57,887 nucleotides of DNA, taken from assembly GCF_004349245.1 (NCBI RefSeq), contig NZ_SMLC01000033.1, forward strand, positions 1 through 57,887, in the 5' to 3' direction. Shown here one piece after another: positions 43,385 through 52,894 of this stretch. This DNA comes from Actinomadura sp. 6K520. Lineage in GTDB: Bacteria > Actinomycetota > Actinomycetes > Streptosporangiales > Streptosporangiaceae. Both the position numbers and the translations under genes were made by a program. The stretch's first letter is position 1. The number at the start of each line of letters is the position of its first letter. Under the pieces are notes generated by a model. It did no database searches and was not told the DNA's origin. It saw only the letters and a list, made by a program, of their open reading frames with translations.

Positions 43385-43950
43385 GCGGTGAGCGCGACGA
43401 AGGCGGGCGCGAACGCGGGGATCAGGACGCCTCCGAGGTCGTGCCGGGTGCGCAGGCCCCAGGCGGTGAAGGCGGCGGCGACGAGCAGGCCCATCACGGC
43501 GGTGCCGCCTTCGAGGGAGTTGGTGGTCCAGGTGACGGCGACGACCAGGGCGAGGGCGGCGACGACGAGGGCGGTTCCGGCGTACCAGATGTAGTGGCCG
43601 GCCACCTCGTCCCACAGGTGGACGACCGCGATGCCGGGGGTGTCGTTGCCGACGGAGTTGGCGGCGAGGTGGATGCCGTGTCCCTCGACGTAGGTGATGG
43701 CGCCGACGAGGTAGAGGGCCCAGCCGCGGTGGTCGGCACGCCCGGCGTGGAGTGCCGCGGCGGCCGTGAGCAGGACGGCGTACGGGGTGAGGACGTCGGC
43801 CCAGTCGGCCCAGCGGGTGTCGCCGACCATGCCGAGCCAGGCGAGGCCGAAACCGATGTGGTGGGTGAGGCCGTAGGCGAGGGCGCAGGCGGCGAGCCAG
43901 CGCCGCGCGTGCCGGTCGTTCGCGGGGGGCGGGGCCGTTGTCGAGGTCAT
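43330..43950 (-). CDS. multi-pass membrane protein with conserved histidines
   Basis: 206-residue integral membrane protein from the ATG at 43950, which has GGGAGA upstream. About six hydrophobic segments alternate with polar turns. Histidines recur at membrane edges ([45 protein letters not shown]), which could suggest haem or metal binding, but no family is recognised. Confidence 0.75.
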   Translation of the reverse strand: MTSTTAPPPANDRHARRWLAACALAYGLTHHIGFGLAWLGMVGDTRWADWADVLTPYAVLLTAAAALHAGRADHRGWALYLVGAITYVEGHGIHLAANSVGNDTPGIAVVHLWDEVAGHYIWYAGTALVVAALALVVAVTWTTNSLEGGTAVMGLLVAAAFTAWGLRTRHDLGGVLIPAFAPAFVALTAYGVWQRGFPQPTELGWL

Positions 43951-44134
43951 GCGTCTCCCGTTCCGGTTCGTGACCATCATGGCGGAGACGGCACGGCCTC
44001 TGCTCGATCAGCGGGCCGCGCTTTGTGTTACCCCACAGGCTGAGTGGGTGTTTGCGCAAACATGTAGCCCTACATTCGGCGCCCTTCTCCTGGATTGGTG
44101 TTCGGCGAAATCGCATGACTCAAGGGATGCGGTC

Positions 44135-44163
44135 TTGACAGCGATGGTGTTATCGCTCACATT
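44135..44163 (+). promoter_or_regulatory. promoter of the GH43 gene with LacI-like operator
   Basis: TTGACA at 44135-44140 is a perfect -35; 17 bases later CACATT is a weak -10. Between them TGTTATCGCTCACA (44148-44161) resembles the TGTTA-N4-TAACA palindromes bound by LacI-family sugar repressors. A site in the spacer would block RNA polymerase. Confidence 0.5.
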
Positions 44164-44222
44164 TTTGCGGAGAGATTGGTGTCGGCCCCCGCCGCGACAC
44201 AACGCACACTGGGAGACCCCGC

Positions 44223-45647
44223 ATGCCCAGATTCCTGTCCCGCGTCATCGCGATACTCGCCACCGCCTGCCTCCTCACCGCGTCCTGGACGGGGATCGCG
44301 GCCGCGGCGGACCCGTTCACCGGGTACCTCATGGCGCACTTCACCGGAGAGTCGGCGAACGGCGAGCAGATCTACCTCGCCCACAGCGACGACGGCCTGC
44401 GCTGGACCGACCTGAACAACGGCTCGCCCGTCCTCGTCTCCACGGTCGGCACGCGGGGCGTCCGCGACCCCGTCGTCGTCCGCTCCCCCGCGGGCGACCG
44501 GTACTGGATCATCGCGACGGACCTGCGGATCGCCTCCGGCACCTCGTGGGACGACGCCGCGAACCGGGGCAGCACCTCGATCGTGGTCTGGGAGTCCGGT
44601 GACCTGGTGAACTGGTCGTCGCCGCGGCTGCTCAACGTGGCGGGCGCCATCCCGGGGGCCGGCAACGCGTGGGCGCCGGAGGCCATCTACGATCCCGCGG
44701 CCGGCGGCTACGTCCTCTACTGGGCGACGAACTCCACGGTGAACGGGATCAGGAAGCACCGCATCTGGTACGCGCGCACCACCGACTTCCGCACGGTCAC
44801 CGCGCCGCAGATCTACATCGACCGCACGGGGACCCAGGGGCTCATCGACACCCAGATCATCGAGGTGCCGGACCGGACCGGCGGGTGGCGGTACTACCGG
44901 GCCTCCGGCGACGGCCAACTCACCATCGAGGCGTCCAACTCGATCCTCGGGTCGTGGACGCGGCTGGGCGACCTGTCGCACCTGGGCCTCACCGGCGGCG
45001 ACGTCGAGGGGCCGATGTGGGCGAAGTTCAACGACCGCGACGAGTGGACGCTGTGGCTCGACCAGTACGCCACCGGCCGCGGCTACATGCCGCTGACGTC
45101 GACGAACCTCGGCAGCACGCGCGACTTCGTGCGGCCCGGCGGCTACGACCTGGGCGGCACGCGCAAGCGCCACGGCTTCGTGCTCAACCTGACCGCCGCC
45201 GAGGAGAGCCGCGTGACCGGGCGGTGGCAGAGCAGCCCGCCCAGCCGGCTGCGGTCGTACAACTTCCCGGACCGCTACGTCCGGCACGCCGACTTCGACG
45301 TCCGCATCGACGCCGACGTGAGCCCGGCCCAGGACGCGCAGTTCCGGCTGGTGCCCGGACTCGCCGCCCCCTCCGGGCACGTCTCCTTCGAATCGGTCAA
45401 CTTCCCCGGCCACTACCTGCGGCACTACGGGTTCGACTTCGTCCTCGCCCCGAACGACGGCTCGGCCACCTTCGCCGCGGACGCCACGTTCCGCCGCGTC
45501 CCCGGCCTGGCCGACGCGTCGGCGGCGTCGTTCCAGGCGTACAACTTCCCCGACCGGTACATCAGGCACTACGACTACCTGCTCCGCCTCGACCCGATCG
45601 GCGACGCCGTGGCCAGGGGCGACGCCACCTTCCGCGTGACCGGCTGA
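44223..45647 (+). CDS. secreted GH43-family arabinofuranosidase with AbfB (CBM42) domain
   Basis: 474-residue secreted glycosidase. A Sec signal peptide (residues 1-29, hydrophobic core VIAILATACLLTASW, cleavage after AAA) is followed by a five-bladed beta-propeller GH43 domain (about 30-335; IYLAHSDDGLRWTDLNNGSP, RDPVVVRS, WAPEAIYDP as probable acid). Then comes an AbfB domain (about 340-474) with three repeats of the type YNFPDRYVRHADFDVRI / VNFPGHYLRHYGFDFVL / YNFPDRYIRHYDYLLRL. AbfB binds arabinofuranosyl side chains, so arabinoxylan or arabinan is the likely substrate. Confidence 0.9.
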   Translation: MPRFLSRVIAILATACLLTASWTGIAAAADPFTGYLMAHFTGESANGEQIYLAHSDDGLRWTDLNNGSPVLVSTVGTRGVRDPVVVRSPAGDRYWIIATDLRIASGTSWDDAANRGSTSIVVWESGDLVNWSSPRLLNVAGAIPGAGNAWAPEAIYDPAAGGYVLYWATNSTVNGIRKHRIWYARTTDFRTVTAPQIYIDRTGTQGLIDTQIIEVPDRTGGWRYYRASGDGQLTIEASNSILGSWTRLGDLSHLGLTGGDVEGPMWAKFNDRDEWTLWLDQYATGRGYMPLTSTNLGSTRDFVRPGGYDLGGTRKRHGFVLNLTAAEESRVTGRWQSSPPSRLRSYNFPDRYVRHADFDVRIDADVSPAQDAQFRLVPGLAAPSGHVSFESVNFPGHYLRHYGFDFVLAPNDGSATFAADATFRRVPGLADASAASFQAYNFPDRYIRHYDYLLRLDPIGDAVARGDATFRVTG

Positions 45648-45666
45648 CGCCGGGGCCGAACGCAGA

Positions 45667-45696
45667 GGGGACCACGCCGGTTGCGGCGTGGTCCCC
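45667..45696. terminator. bidirectional 12-bp perfect stem-loop
   Basis: GGGGACCACGCC pairs with GGCGTGGTCCCC around GGTTGC. It lies between two convergent genes (ends at 45647 and 45713) and can serve both. Confidence 0.85.
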
Positions 45697-45712
45697 CGGA
45701 AGCGCGGCGGGG

Positions 45713-46753
45713 TCAGCAGAGCCCGCGCGGCTTGGAGGTCCTGCAGTGGTTGGCGCGGAACTTGTTGGTCCGGCTGCCGCTCCTGTCGACCAGGTCGTAC
45801 GGGGCGTTGCCGAGGACGCGGTTGGCCTCGACGACGTTGTGGCGGGCCGGCCGGTTCTGCGGCGGAACCCCGCGGAAGAGGACGATGCCGCCGGAGTAGG
45901 GCAGCCTGCCGCGGTTGTACGTCACCTCGTTCTTCTTGATGCTGTTGTGGTCGCCGCCGAAGAGCAGGATGCCGGTGCCCTTGAGCGCCGGGACCGGGCC
46001 GTACGGCCTGCAGTTCCGGTTGTTCTTCGAGATCTTGTTCTTCCAGAGCGCGTTGTGGCCCTGGCCGCCGGGCCGGCCGTCGTCCACCAGCAGGACCCCG
46101 GCGCAGTTGCCGACGAACGTGTTGCCGTAGACCTTGACGTTGCGGGCGTGCCGGATCAGCAACCCCATCGCGTTGCCCGAGGCGTGGTTCTCCGCGACGA
46201 CCGTGCCGTGCGCGTTGGCGACGTCCCCGACGTACAGGCCCGCGTGCTCACCGGAGTGCTGAACCCAGTTGTGGACGAAGCGGCCGCGGGTGGAGTTGAA
46301 CTCCGCGATGCCGTATTCGCCGTTCTTCTTGGCCAGGACGTGCTCCACCGTGAGCCGGTCGGTGTGGAGGCCGAGCACGCCGGTCTCCTTGAAGTACTGG
46401 ACGCTGAGCTTCTTGACCGTCACGTTCCGGACCGGGTGCCCCGCGCGGCCGACCACGCAGATGCCCATTCCGGGCTGCCTGACCTTGGCGCAGTAGTCCT
46501 TGCGGCCCGGGCGCAGCACGGTCCTGTTGCCCGCGCCACGGATCGTCAGCGGCTTGCGGACGAGGACTCCCCCGTCGTAGCGCCCCGCCTTGAGCTGGAT
46601 GACGTCACCGTGCCGAGCCTTGTTGACGGCCTTCTGGATCGAGTGCCCCGGCTTCACCACGTGGATCCGCGCGCCCGTGGACGCCTGACCGGCCGGCATG
46701 AAGGCCGCGAACGCGACCGCCGTGCCGAGCGAGACCGCAAGAGTCCGCCTCAT
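45713..46753 (-). CDS. secreted right-handed parallel beta-helix protein
   Basis: 346-residue secreted protein with signal peptide (MRRTLAVSLGTAVAFAAFMP, cleavage near GQAS). Beta-helix coils of the NosD/pectate-lyase-like type follow: IQKAVNKARHGDVIQLKAGR, NVTVKKLSVQYFKETGVLGL, GLLIRHARNVKVYGNTFVGN and GIVLFRGV. The ATG at 46753 follows a run of GGGGGAAAAGGG. Such proteins may be polysaccharide lyases or surface binders; no catalytic residues can be assigned. It is convergent with the GH43 gene, which hints at plant polysaccharide use. Confidence 0.85.
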   Translation of the reverse strand: MRRTLAVSLGTAVAFAAFMPAGQASTGARIHVVKPGHSIQKAVNKARHGDVIQLKAGRYDGGVLVRKPLTIRGAGNRTVLRPGRKDYCAKVRQPGMGICVVGRAGHPVRNVTVKKLSVQYFKETGVLGLHTDRLTVEHVLAKKNGEYGIAEFNSTRGRFVHNWVQHSGEHAGLYVGDVANAHGTVVAENHASGNAMGLLIRHARNVKVYGNTFVGNCAGVLLVDDGRPGGQGHNALWKNKISKNNRNCRPYGPVPALKGTGILLFGGDHNSIKKNEVTYNRGRLPYSGGIVLFRGVPPQNRPARHNVVEANRVLGNAPYDLVDRSGSRTNKFRANHCRTSKPRGLC

Positions 46754-46965
46754 CCCTTTTCCCCCTTTTGTAATGCTGCCGACTGGAAATCGCCGCCCTC
46801 TGTCGTGGCCGGGCAATTCCTCGCTCATCCTGGACCGCCCAGGTGGTTCCTTCGGGGTGGAAAAGGTAAACGACTCGGAAGCAGCCACGATTTTGCCGTC
46901 CCTTTCGAGAGTGCAGACGGCTTCGGGGAAACCCGCCGGACAACCGGCGGCCGCGGTCGGGCGTC

Positions 46966-47409
46966 TCAGCGGAAGCGCGAACGTCCATTCGGGGCGAGCA
47001 GGACCGCCAGGACATACGCCGCCGCGAGCATCGAAGCGAACAAAAGAACCCGCACCGGAAACGGCCCGCCCAATGCGGCGCGCACGGGCCCGTTGAGGGC
47101 CGCGCCTCCCAGCGCGATCCAGAGCGCTTCGTACACGACGGCTCCCGTGTGCACGCCCCGGCGGCCGGAGGGGAGGCGCGCGGCGAGCACCAGCCCGGGC
47201 ACGGCGAACAGCAGCAGGGGCAGTGAGAAGAGCACCGGGATCAGCAGGTAGGGCGCGGTTCCGTCGTCGGGGACGCCGTGCACCGACACCCAAAGGGCGA
47301 CCCCGGCGTTCGGCAGGAGCCACGCGAGGCCGCACAGCACGGCCTGCGCCCAGAGCACCGCGTGCGCCGCGGCCAGGGCGCCCGGCAGGGACCGCTGATC
47401 GACGTTCAT
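46966..47409 (-). CDS. four-segment hypothetical membrane protein
   Basis: 147-residue protein from the ATG at 47409 (MNVDQRSLPGALAAAHAVLW), with four hydrophobic segments (AVLCGLAWLL; LLIPVLFSLPLLLFAVPGLV; a segment around VYEALWIALGGAAL; VLLFASMLAAAYVLAVLL). No family recognised. Confidence 0.68.
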   Translation of the reverse strand: MNVDQRSLPGALAAAHAVLWAQAVLCGLAWLLPNAGVALWVSVHGVPDDGTAPYLLIPVLFSLPLLLFAVPGLVLAARLPSGRRGVHTGAVVYEALWIALGGAALNGPVRAALGGPFPVRVLLFASMLAAAYVLAVLLAPNGRSRFR

Positions 47410-47475
47410 GGCGACCAGGCTGCCCCGGGATCCCGCCGGGCACATGAGTACATGTACTCAGCGCCGGTGGCGCAA

Positions 47476-47913
47476 CTACGCAGCGGTCGTCTTGCGGGGT
47501 GTCCTGGGGCGGGCGTTGAGGGCGGACAGGAGGACCCCGCCGAGGCCCTTGGCGGAGGCGGCCAGGAAGGTCGTCCAGTCGAAGTAGTCGCGCCAGAGGG
47601 TGATGCGGTCGTCCTCGACCTTGAAGGTGCCGCACACCCAGAACTCGGCGCGCCAGGCGCCGGCCTCCAGCACGTCGGTGCGTTCGGTCAGGACGACCGG
47701 GCCGTTGGCGGCGATGTTGTGGATACGGGCCTCGAAGCCGCTGCCGTAGCGGGACATGGCCCGGAGCGTCTTCTCGACGGCGGCCAGGCCGCGGGCAGGC
47801 GGCAGCGGGACGTTCTGGTACACGATCTCTGGCGCGGCGTAGGTGAGGGCCCGGTCGACGTCGAGGTCTTCTAGGGCGGACAGGAAGCCGGTGACGATCT
47901 GCGTCTCGCTCAT
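47476..47913 (-). CDS. limonene-1,2-epoxide hydrolase-like NTF2-fold protein
   Basis: 145-residue protein of the limonene-epoxide-hydrolase-like family (IVTGFLSALEDLDVDRALTY; YQNVPLPPARGLAAVEKTLR; VLTERTDVLEAGAWRAEFWV). The Arg and Asp of the catalytic region are probably R and D of RTDVLE and the WRDYFDW segment; substrate unknown. The ATG at 47913 follows GGAGG. It is divergent from the SARP regulator gene 59 bp away. Confidence 0.8.
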   Translation of the reverse strand: MSETQIVTGFLSALEDLDVDRALTYAAPEIVYQNVPLPPARGLAAVEKTLRAMSRYGSGFEARIHNIAANGPVVLTERTDVLEAGAWRAEFWVCGTFKVEDDRITLWRDYFDWTTFLAASAKGLGGVLLSALNARPRTPRKTTAA

Positions 47914-47972
47914 GGCGGTTCCTCCGAGGTAGATGAACCAACCGTAGTCGAGCGATGCGCGACAATCGGGGC

Positions 47973-49995
47973 ATGCGGTTCGGCGTTTTGGGGCCCGTGG
48001 AGGTGCGGGCCGGCGGGGTGGCCGTGCCGGTGGGCGGGCCCGGGGTACGGGCTCTGCTGGCGATGCTGCTGCTGGACGCGGGACGCACCGTCCCCGCCGA
48101 GCGGCTGATCGACGGGATGTACGGGGAGGAGCCGCCGGACGGAGCCGCGAACGCACTGCAGTCCCGGGTGTCGCGGCTGCGGCGGGCGCTCGGTGACGCG
48201 GACCTGGTGGAGGGGCGGCCGGCGGGATACCGGATCGTCGCCGATCCGGACGCTGTCGACGCGCACCGGTTCCGGCGCCTGGCCGCGGACGGGCGGCGGG
48301 CGATGGCGGATGACGCGTTCCCGCGGGCGGCCGGGCTGTTCGATGAGGCGCTCGGGCTCTGGCGCGGCCCCGCGCTGGCCGATGTGCGGGCGCCGTTCGC
48401 GGCCGCGCAGGCGGCACGGCTGGAGGAGGAACGCGCCTCGGTCGTGGAGGACCGCGGCGAGGCGGCGCTCCGCGGCGGTGACGCGGGCGCCGTGGTCCCG
48501 GTACTGCGGGGGCTGGTGGACGCGCAGCCGCTGCGGGAGCGGGCCCGGGCCCTGCTGATGCGGGCACTGCACGCGTGCGGCCGGCAGGCGGAGGCGCTCG
48601 CGGTGTTCGAGGAGGGCCGCCGGATCCTGGCAGAGGAGCTGGGGGCCGACCCGTCGCCGGAGCTGGCCGGCGCGCACGTGGCGATTCTGAGGGGTGAGGC
48701 CCGCGGACCGCGCGTGCGGCTCCCGGCGCCGCTCACCAGCTTCGTCGGCCGTGCCGAGGAGCTGCGGCTGGTCGGCGGGATGCTGGCGGCCGGGCGGCTG
48801 GTGACCCTGCTCGGGCCGGGCGGCGCGGGCAAGACGCGGCTGGCGGTCGAGGCGGCGCGGCGCGCGGGCGGCGAGGTCTGCTTCGTGGACCTGGCGCCGG
48901 TCGACGCGGACGAGGTGCCGCAGGCGCTGCTCGGGGCGCTCGGGCTGCGGGCCGCCGGGATGCGACCGGTGCCCGGCGGACCCGCCGGCACCGAGGAGCG
49001 GCTGATCACGGCGCTGGACGGGCGGCCGACGCTGCTCGTGCTGGACAACTGCGAGCACGTCGTGGCGGCCGTCGCGGGGCTCACGCACCGGCTGCTGGTC
49101 GCCTGCCCGGAACTGCGGGTGCTGGCGACCAGCCGGGAGGCGCTCGGGATCACCGGCGAGGCGCTGCGGCCGGTGCCGCCCCTGGAGCCGCCGCCGGAGG
49201 GTGCGCCGGACGGCGAGGCCGCCGCGTATCCGGCGGTGCGGCTGTTCCTCGACCGGGCCGCGGCGGTCCGCCCCGGCTTCGTGCTGGAGGGCGACGCCGT
49301 CGCGCGGATTTGCCGGGCCCTGGACGGGCTGCCGCTGGCGATCGAGCTGGCGGCGGCGCGGCTGCGGTCGCTGCCCGTCGAGCAGGTCGCGGCGCGGCTG
49401 GACGACCGCTTCCGGCTGCTGTCGCGCGGCGACCGCACGGCCGCGCCCCGGCACCGGACGCTGCGCGCCGTCGTGGAGTGGAGCTGGGGCCTGCTGGACG
49501 CGGAGGAGCAGATCCTCGCCCGGCGGCTCACGGTGTTCACCGGCGGGTTCACGCTGGAGGCCGCGACGGGCGTCTGCGATCTCGGCGACACCGACGAGCT
49601 GGTCGCCGGGCTCGCCGACAAGTCGCTGCTGCAGGCCGACGGCTCCCGCTACCGGATGCTCGACACCGTCCGCGCGTTCTGCGCGGAGCGGCTCGGCAAG
49701 GCTGTTCCACGAGGCGCTCGACGTGTCGGCCGACCGCCCGATCTTCACCTACCAGGCGCTCGCCGCAATCGGCCTGGCGGACGTGGCCGCCGCGAAGGGG
49801 GACGGCGAGCGGGCGGCGCGGCTGCTGGGCGTCGCGACGGTGCTGCGGCGCCTGGACGTCCCCCGCGACACCGACGCCGGGCGGGTCTCGTCCGCCGCCC
49901 GCGCGCTCCTCGGCGACGCGGCGTACGAGGCCGTGTTCGCCGCGGCGGCGGCCCTTCCCCGCGAGCGGGCCTTCGCCCTGCTGACCCGCCGCTGA
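47973..49995 (+). pseudogene. AfsR/SARP-type BTAD regulator with internal deletion
   Basis: The N-terminus starts MRFGVLGPVEVRAGGVAVPV (ATG 47973) and carries the winged helix (to about 95), the BTAD helical domain (to about 245) and an NB-ARC-like ATPase (LLGPGGAGKTRLAVE; TLLVLDNCEHVV). At AFCAERLG, about 49700, the frame shifts. The +1 frame continues with LFHEALDVSADRPIFTYQAL and ERAARLLGVATVLRR, which is the normal C-terminal tail. The TPR region of several hundred residues that should lie between is missing. This is an internal deletion that also breaks the frame, so the regulator is probably not functional, although the first 575 residues could still be made. Confidence 0.8.
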
Positions 49996-50040
49996 CCGTC
50001 CGCTGACCGGCGCGGGCGGCGCCGTCAGCGGACGGTCAGC
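49991..50040. repeat. 17-bp perfect inverted repeat ahead of the MFS gene
   Basis: Arms 49991-50007 (GCTGACCGTCCGCTGAC) and 50024-50040 are perfectly complementary; the loop itself contains GGCGC...GCGCC, extending the stem. Each arm holds two GCTGAC units. It covers the stop codon of the SARP remnant and ends 22 bases before the MFS start. It may be a terminator, an operator with four half-sites, or an mRNA structure controlling the transporter. Confidence 0.8.
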
Positions 50041-50062
50041 GCCGCCCGCGACCGTTGCCGGC

Positions 50063-51607
50063 ATGGAATCCACCGACCGCCGATGGGCCACGCTCGCGAC
50101 CTGCCTGCTGATCGCCGCCGTGCCCGGCATCGACCTGACCGCGCTGAACCAGGCCGTCCCGCACCTGAGCGCGGACCTGGACCCGTCGGCCACCCAGGTC
50201 CTGTGGATCGCGGACGCCTACGGGTTCGCGCTCGCCGGGCTGCTGATCACCATGGGCGGCGTCGGCGACCGCATCGGTCACAAGAAGCTGCTGCTCACGG
50301 GAACGGCGCTGTTCGCCGCCGCATCCGCGGTGACCGCCTACGCGCCGAGCGCCGAGCTGCTGATCGCCGCCCGCGCCCTGCTCGGCGTCGCGGGCGCCAC
50401 GCTGATGCCGTCCTGCCTGTCGCTGATCCACCGCGCCTTCACCGACGCCAAGGAGCGGACGGCGGCGGTCGGCGCGTTCATGGGCGTCGCCGGGCTCTCG
50501 GTCGGGCTCGGGCCCGTCGTCGGCGGCGCGCTGCTCGACCACTTCTGGTGGGGCTCTGTCTTCCTGATCAACGTGCCGGTCATGATCGCCGCGTTCGCCG
50601 CGGGCGCGCTGCTGCTGACCGAGTCGCGGGACCCGGTACCGGGACGGCTCGATCTGCTCAGCGTCCCGCTGTCGGCGCTGGGCGTCCTCGGCCCCGTGTA
50701 CGCGCTCAAGGAGGCCGCCGTGCACGGCCTGGACGAGTGGCGCATCCACGTCTGCGCGGTGGCGGGCGCGCTGGCCATGGCCGCCTTCCTGGCCCGGCAG
50801 ACCCGGCTGGCCGAGCCGCTGGTCGACACCGCGCTGTTCCGGCGGGTCGCGTTCTCCGGGTCGGTCGTCACCAACATGTTCGCGATGTTCGCGCTGGTCG
50901 CCCAGTCGCTGATCTTCTCACTGTTCTTCCAGCTCGCGCTCGGCTGGTCGCCGCTGAAGGCGGGCCTGGCCGGGCTGCCCGGCGCGGCCGCCGCCATGGT
51001 CGGCGGCGCCCTGCTCGCCCCGCCGCTGATCTCCGCGCTCGGCCGGGCCCGGGTCGTCGCGGCCGGGATGCTGGCCGGCGCGGGCGGCTACGCCTATTTC
51101 CTGACGGTCGGGCTGGACACCCCGTACTGGATGATGCTGCCCGCGATGATGCTGTCCGGGACGGGCGTGGGCATGGCGCTCACGGTCACCGGCGACACCG
51201 TGCTCGCCTCCGTCCCGCGAGACCGGACGGGGGCCGCGTCGGCGATCTCCGAGACGGGCATGGAGCTGGGCGGCGCGCTCGGCATGGCGGTGCTGGGCAG
51301 CGTGCTGAACGCGGTCTACCGCAACTCGCTGGACCTGCCGGAGGGCGTGCCCGCACCGGCCGAGTCCGCCGCCCGCGACTCGCTCGGCGCGGCCCTCCAG
51401 GCCGCCGCGCACCTGCCCGGTGACCTCGCCGCGCAGGTCGGGGCCGCGGCCAAGGACGCGTTCGTGGACGGCATGCACGCCGCGCTGCTGGGCAGCGCCG
51501 CGTTCACCGTGCTGGTCTCGGTGTTCGCCCTCATCACCCTCCGCAAGGTGCCCAGGGTGCTCTCCGATGCCGAGGGACCCGAGATTGAAAAAGTGATATC
51601 ACTTTGA
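50063..51607 (+). CDS. MFS drug exporter, DHA2/14-segment type
   Basis: 514-residue proton-driven exporter with about 14 hydrophobic segments. Motif A-like GVGDRIGHKKLLL lies in the loop after segment 2, the antiporter motif C-like region in GLSVGLGPVVGGALLDHFWW, and a second-half copy near PRDRTGAASAISETGMELGG. It resembles QacA/SmvA-type multidrug pumps. The ATG has no clear ribosome-binding site and lies just behind a large hairpin. Its last codons contain the operator of the downstream SPFH gene. A link to the neighbouring broken SARP regulator is plausible but unproven. Confidence 0.88.
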   Translation: MESTDRRWATLATCLLIAAVPGIDLTALNQAVPHLSADLDPSATQVLWIADAYGFALAGLLITMGGVGDRIGHKKLLLTGTALFAAASAVTAYAPSAELLIAARALLGVAGATLMPSCLSLIHRAFTDAKERTAAVGAFMGVAGLSVGLGPVVGGALLDHFWWGSVFLINVPVMIAAFAAGALLLTESRDPVPGRLDLLSVPLSALGVLGPVYALKEAAVHGLDEWRIHVCAVAGALAMAAFLARQTRLAEPLVDTALFRRVAFSGSVVTNMFAMFALVAQSLIFSLFFQLALGWSPLKAGLAGLPGAAAAMVGGALLAPPLISALGRARVVAAGMLAGAGGYAYFLTVGLDTPYWMMLPAMMLSGTGVGMALTVTGDTVLASVPRDRTGAASAISETGMELGGALGMAVLGSVLNAVYRNSLDLPEGVPAPAESAARDSLGAALQAAAHLPGDLAAQVGAAAKDAFVDGMHAALLGSAAFTVLVSVFALITLRKVPRVLSDAEGPEIEKVISL

Positions 51608-51613
51608 TAGGTT
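51585..51613 (+). promoter_or_regulatory. promoter with 16-bp palindromic operator
   Basis: TTGAAA at 51585-51590 and TAGGTT at 51608-51613 are spaced by 17 bases. The spacer and last -35 base form the perfect palindrome AAAGTGATATCACTTT (51590-51605). A repressor bound there would shut off the SPFH operon. The element overlaps the last codons of the MFS gene. Confidence 0.65.
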
Positions 51614-51645
51614 GCCGATAACACCCCGGATAAGGAGATACCTGG

Positions 51646-52560
51646 ATGGCCGAAGAGACGACCAAGGTGGCGATGCCGCGCCCGAAGATCACCGAGCGGC
51701 CGGCGGCGGACCGCAACGGCTGGGCGCTGCTGGGCCTGGCGATCGCGCTGATCGCACTGGGCGCCGCGGCGGCCGCCGCCGGGGCGCTGGCCGGAGGAGC
51801 CGGCGCCATCGCGGGCGGGGTCAGCATCGGCTCGCTGCTCCTGGCGGCCGGGTCGGTCGTCGCGGCGGGCCTGACGCCGGTGGCGCCCAACGAGGCGCGG
51901 GTGCTGCAACTGCTCGGCCGCTACAAGGGCACGGTGCGCAACGACGGCCTGCGCTGGGTCAATCCGCTGACCATGCGGCAGAAGGTGTCGACGCGGATCC
52001 GCAACCACGAGACCGGGCTCGCCAAGGTCAACGACCTGGACGGGAACCCGATCGAGATCTCGGCCGTGGTGGTGTGGCAGGTCGCCGACACCGCGCGGGC
52101 CGTGTTCGAGGTCGACGACTTCGTGGAGTTCGTGGCCTTCCAGACGGAGGCGGCCGTCCGGCACATCGCGGGCAGCTTCCCCTACGACGACGCCGAGCGG
52201 ATCTCGCTGCGCGACAACGCCGACGAGATCACCGCGCGGCTGTCGGAGGAGCTGTCCGAGCGGGTCGCGTCCGCCGGCGTCGACATCATCGAGTCGCGGA
52301 TCACCGGGCTGGCGTACGCGCCGGAGATCGCGCAGGCGATGCTGCGCCGGCAGCAGGCCGGCGCGGTCGTCGCGGCGCGGCAGCGGATCGTGGAGGGCGC
52401 GGTCGGCATGGTGCAGCTCGCCCTCGAACGGCTGGAGGAGGACCGCGTCATCGAGCTGGACGAGGAGCGCAAGGCCGCGATGGTCAGCAACCTGCTGGTC
52501 GTGCTGTGCGCCGACCGCGACGCCCAGCCGGTGGTGAACTCCGGCAGCCTCTACCAGTGA
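51646..52560 (+). CDS. SPFH/Band 7 (stomatin-like) membrane protein
   Basis: 304-residue protein. It has an N-terminal cytosolic stretch, a long Ala/Gly-rich membrane hairpin (about 25-75; [34 protein letters not shown]) and an SPFH domain (about 75-250) with [40 protein letters not shown] and [24 protein letters not shown] proteins form membrane scaffolds or microdomains. AAGGAGAT precedes the ATG. It is the first gene of a three-gene operon. Confidence 0.9.
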   Translation: MAEETTKVAMPRPKITERPAADRNGWALLGLAIALIALGAAAAAAGALAGGAGAIAGGVSIGSLLLAAGSVVAAGLTPVAPNEARVLQLLGRYKGTVRNDGLRWVNPLTMRQKVSTRIRNHETGLAKVNDLDGNPIEISAVVVWQVADTARAVFEVDDFVEFVAFQTEAAVRHIAGSFPYDDAERISLRDNADEITARLSEELSERVASAGVDIIESRITGLAYAPEIAQAMLRRQQAGAVVAARQRIVEGAVGMVQLALERLEEDRVIELDEERKAAMVSNLLVVLCADRDAQPVVNSGSLYQ

Positions 52561-52572
52561 CCCTGGACCCAC

Positions 52573-52893
52573 GTGACTGAGCGCAAGAAGATCCTGCTGC
52601 GGCTCGATCCCGCCGTGCACGACGCCCTGGCCCGCTGGGCGGCGGACGAACTGCGCAGCACCAACGCCCAGATCGAGTTCCTGCTGCGGCGGGCACTCGC
52701 CGACGCGGGGCGGATGCCCGCGTCGGCGGGCGGGATGCGCGGGCCCGGGCGCCCCCGCAAGGCGGCGCGGGACACGGGCGACGGGAACACGGGCGACGGG
52801 AACACGGGCGGGCAGGACGCGAGCGCCCGGAGCACCGGCGGAGACGCCATCGAGGACGCGGCAGGCCCGCCGCGCGGCGGAGACGGGGATTGA
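52573..52893 (+). CDS. ribbon-helix-helix (Arc/HicB-antitoxin-like) protein
   Basis: 106-residue protein from a GTG at 52573. Residues 1-45 are a ribbon-helix-helix DNA-binding fold (KKILLRLDPAVHDALARWAA, AQIEFLLRRAL). The C-terminal 60 residues are low-complexity, including TGDGN repeats. It lies between the SPFH and GPP34 genes with gaps of 12 and 1 bases. It is a good candidate for the repressor of the palindrome ahead of the operon, since RHH dimers bind such sites; this is inference. Confidence 0.78.
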   Translation: MTERKKILLRLDPAVHDALARWAADELRSTNAQIEFLLRRALADAGRMPASAGGMRGPGRPRKAARDTGDGNTGDGNTGGQDASARSTGGDAIEDAAGPPRGGDGD

Positions 52894-52894
52894 G

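Noticed and set aside
45713..49621. 1302-codon minus-strand frame spanning the beta-helix gene through the SARP gene
   Set aside because: Only its last 346 codons (from 46753) are a real gene; the rest is antisense to the SARP gene and lacks any domain.
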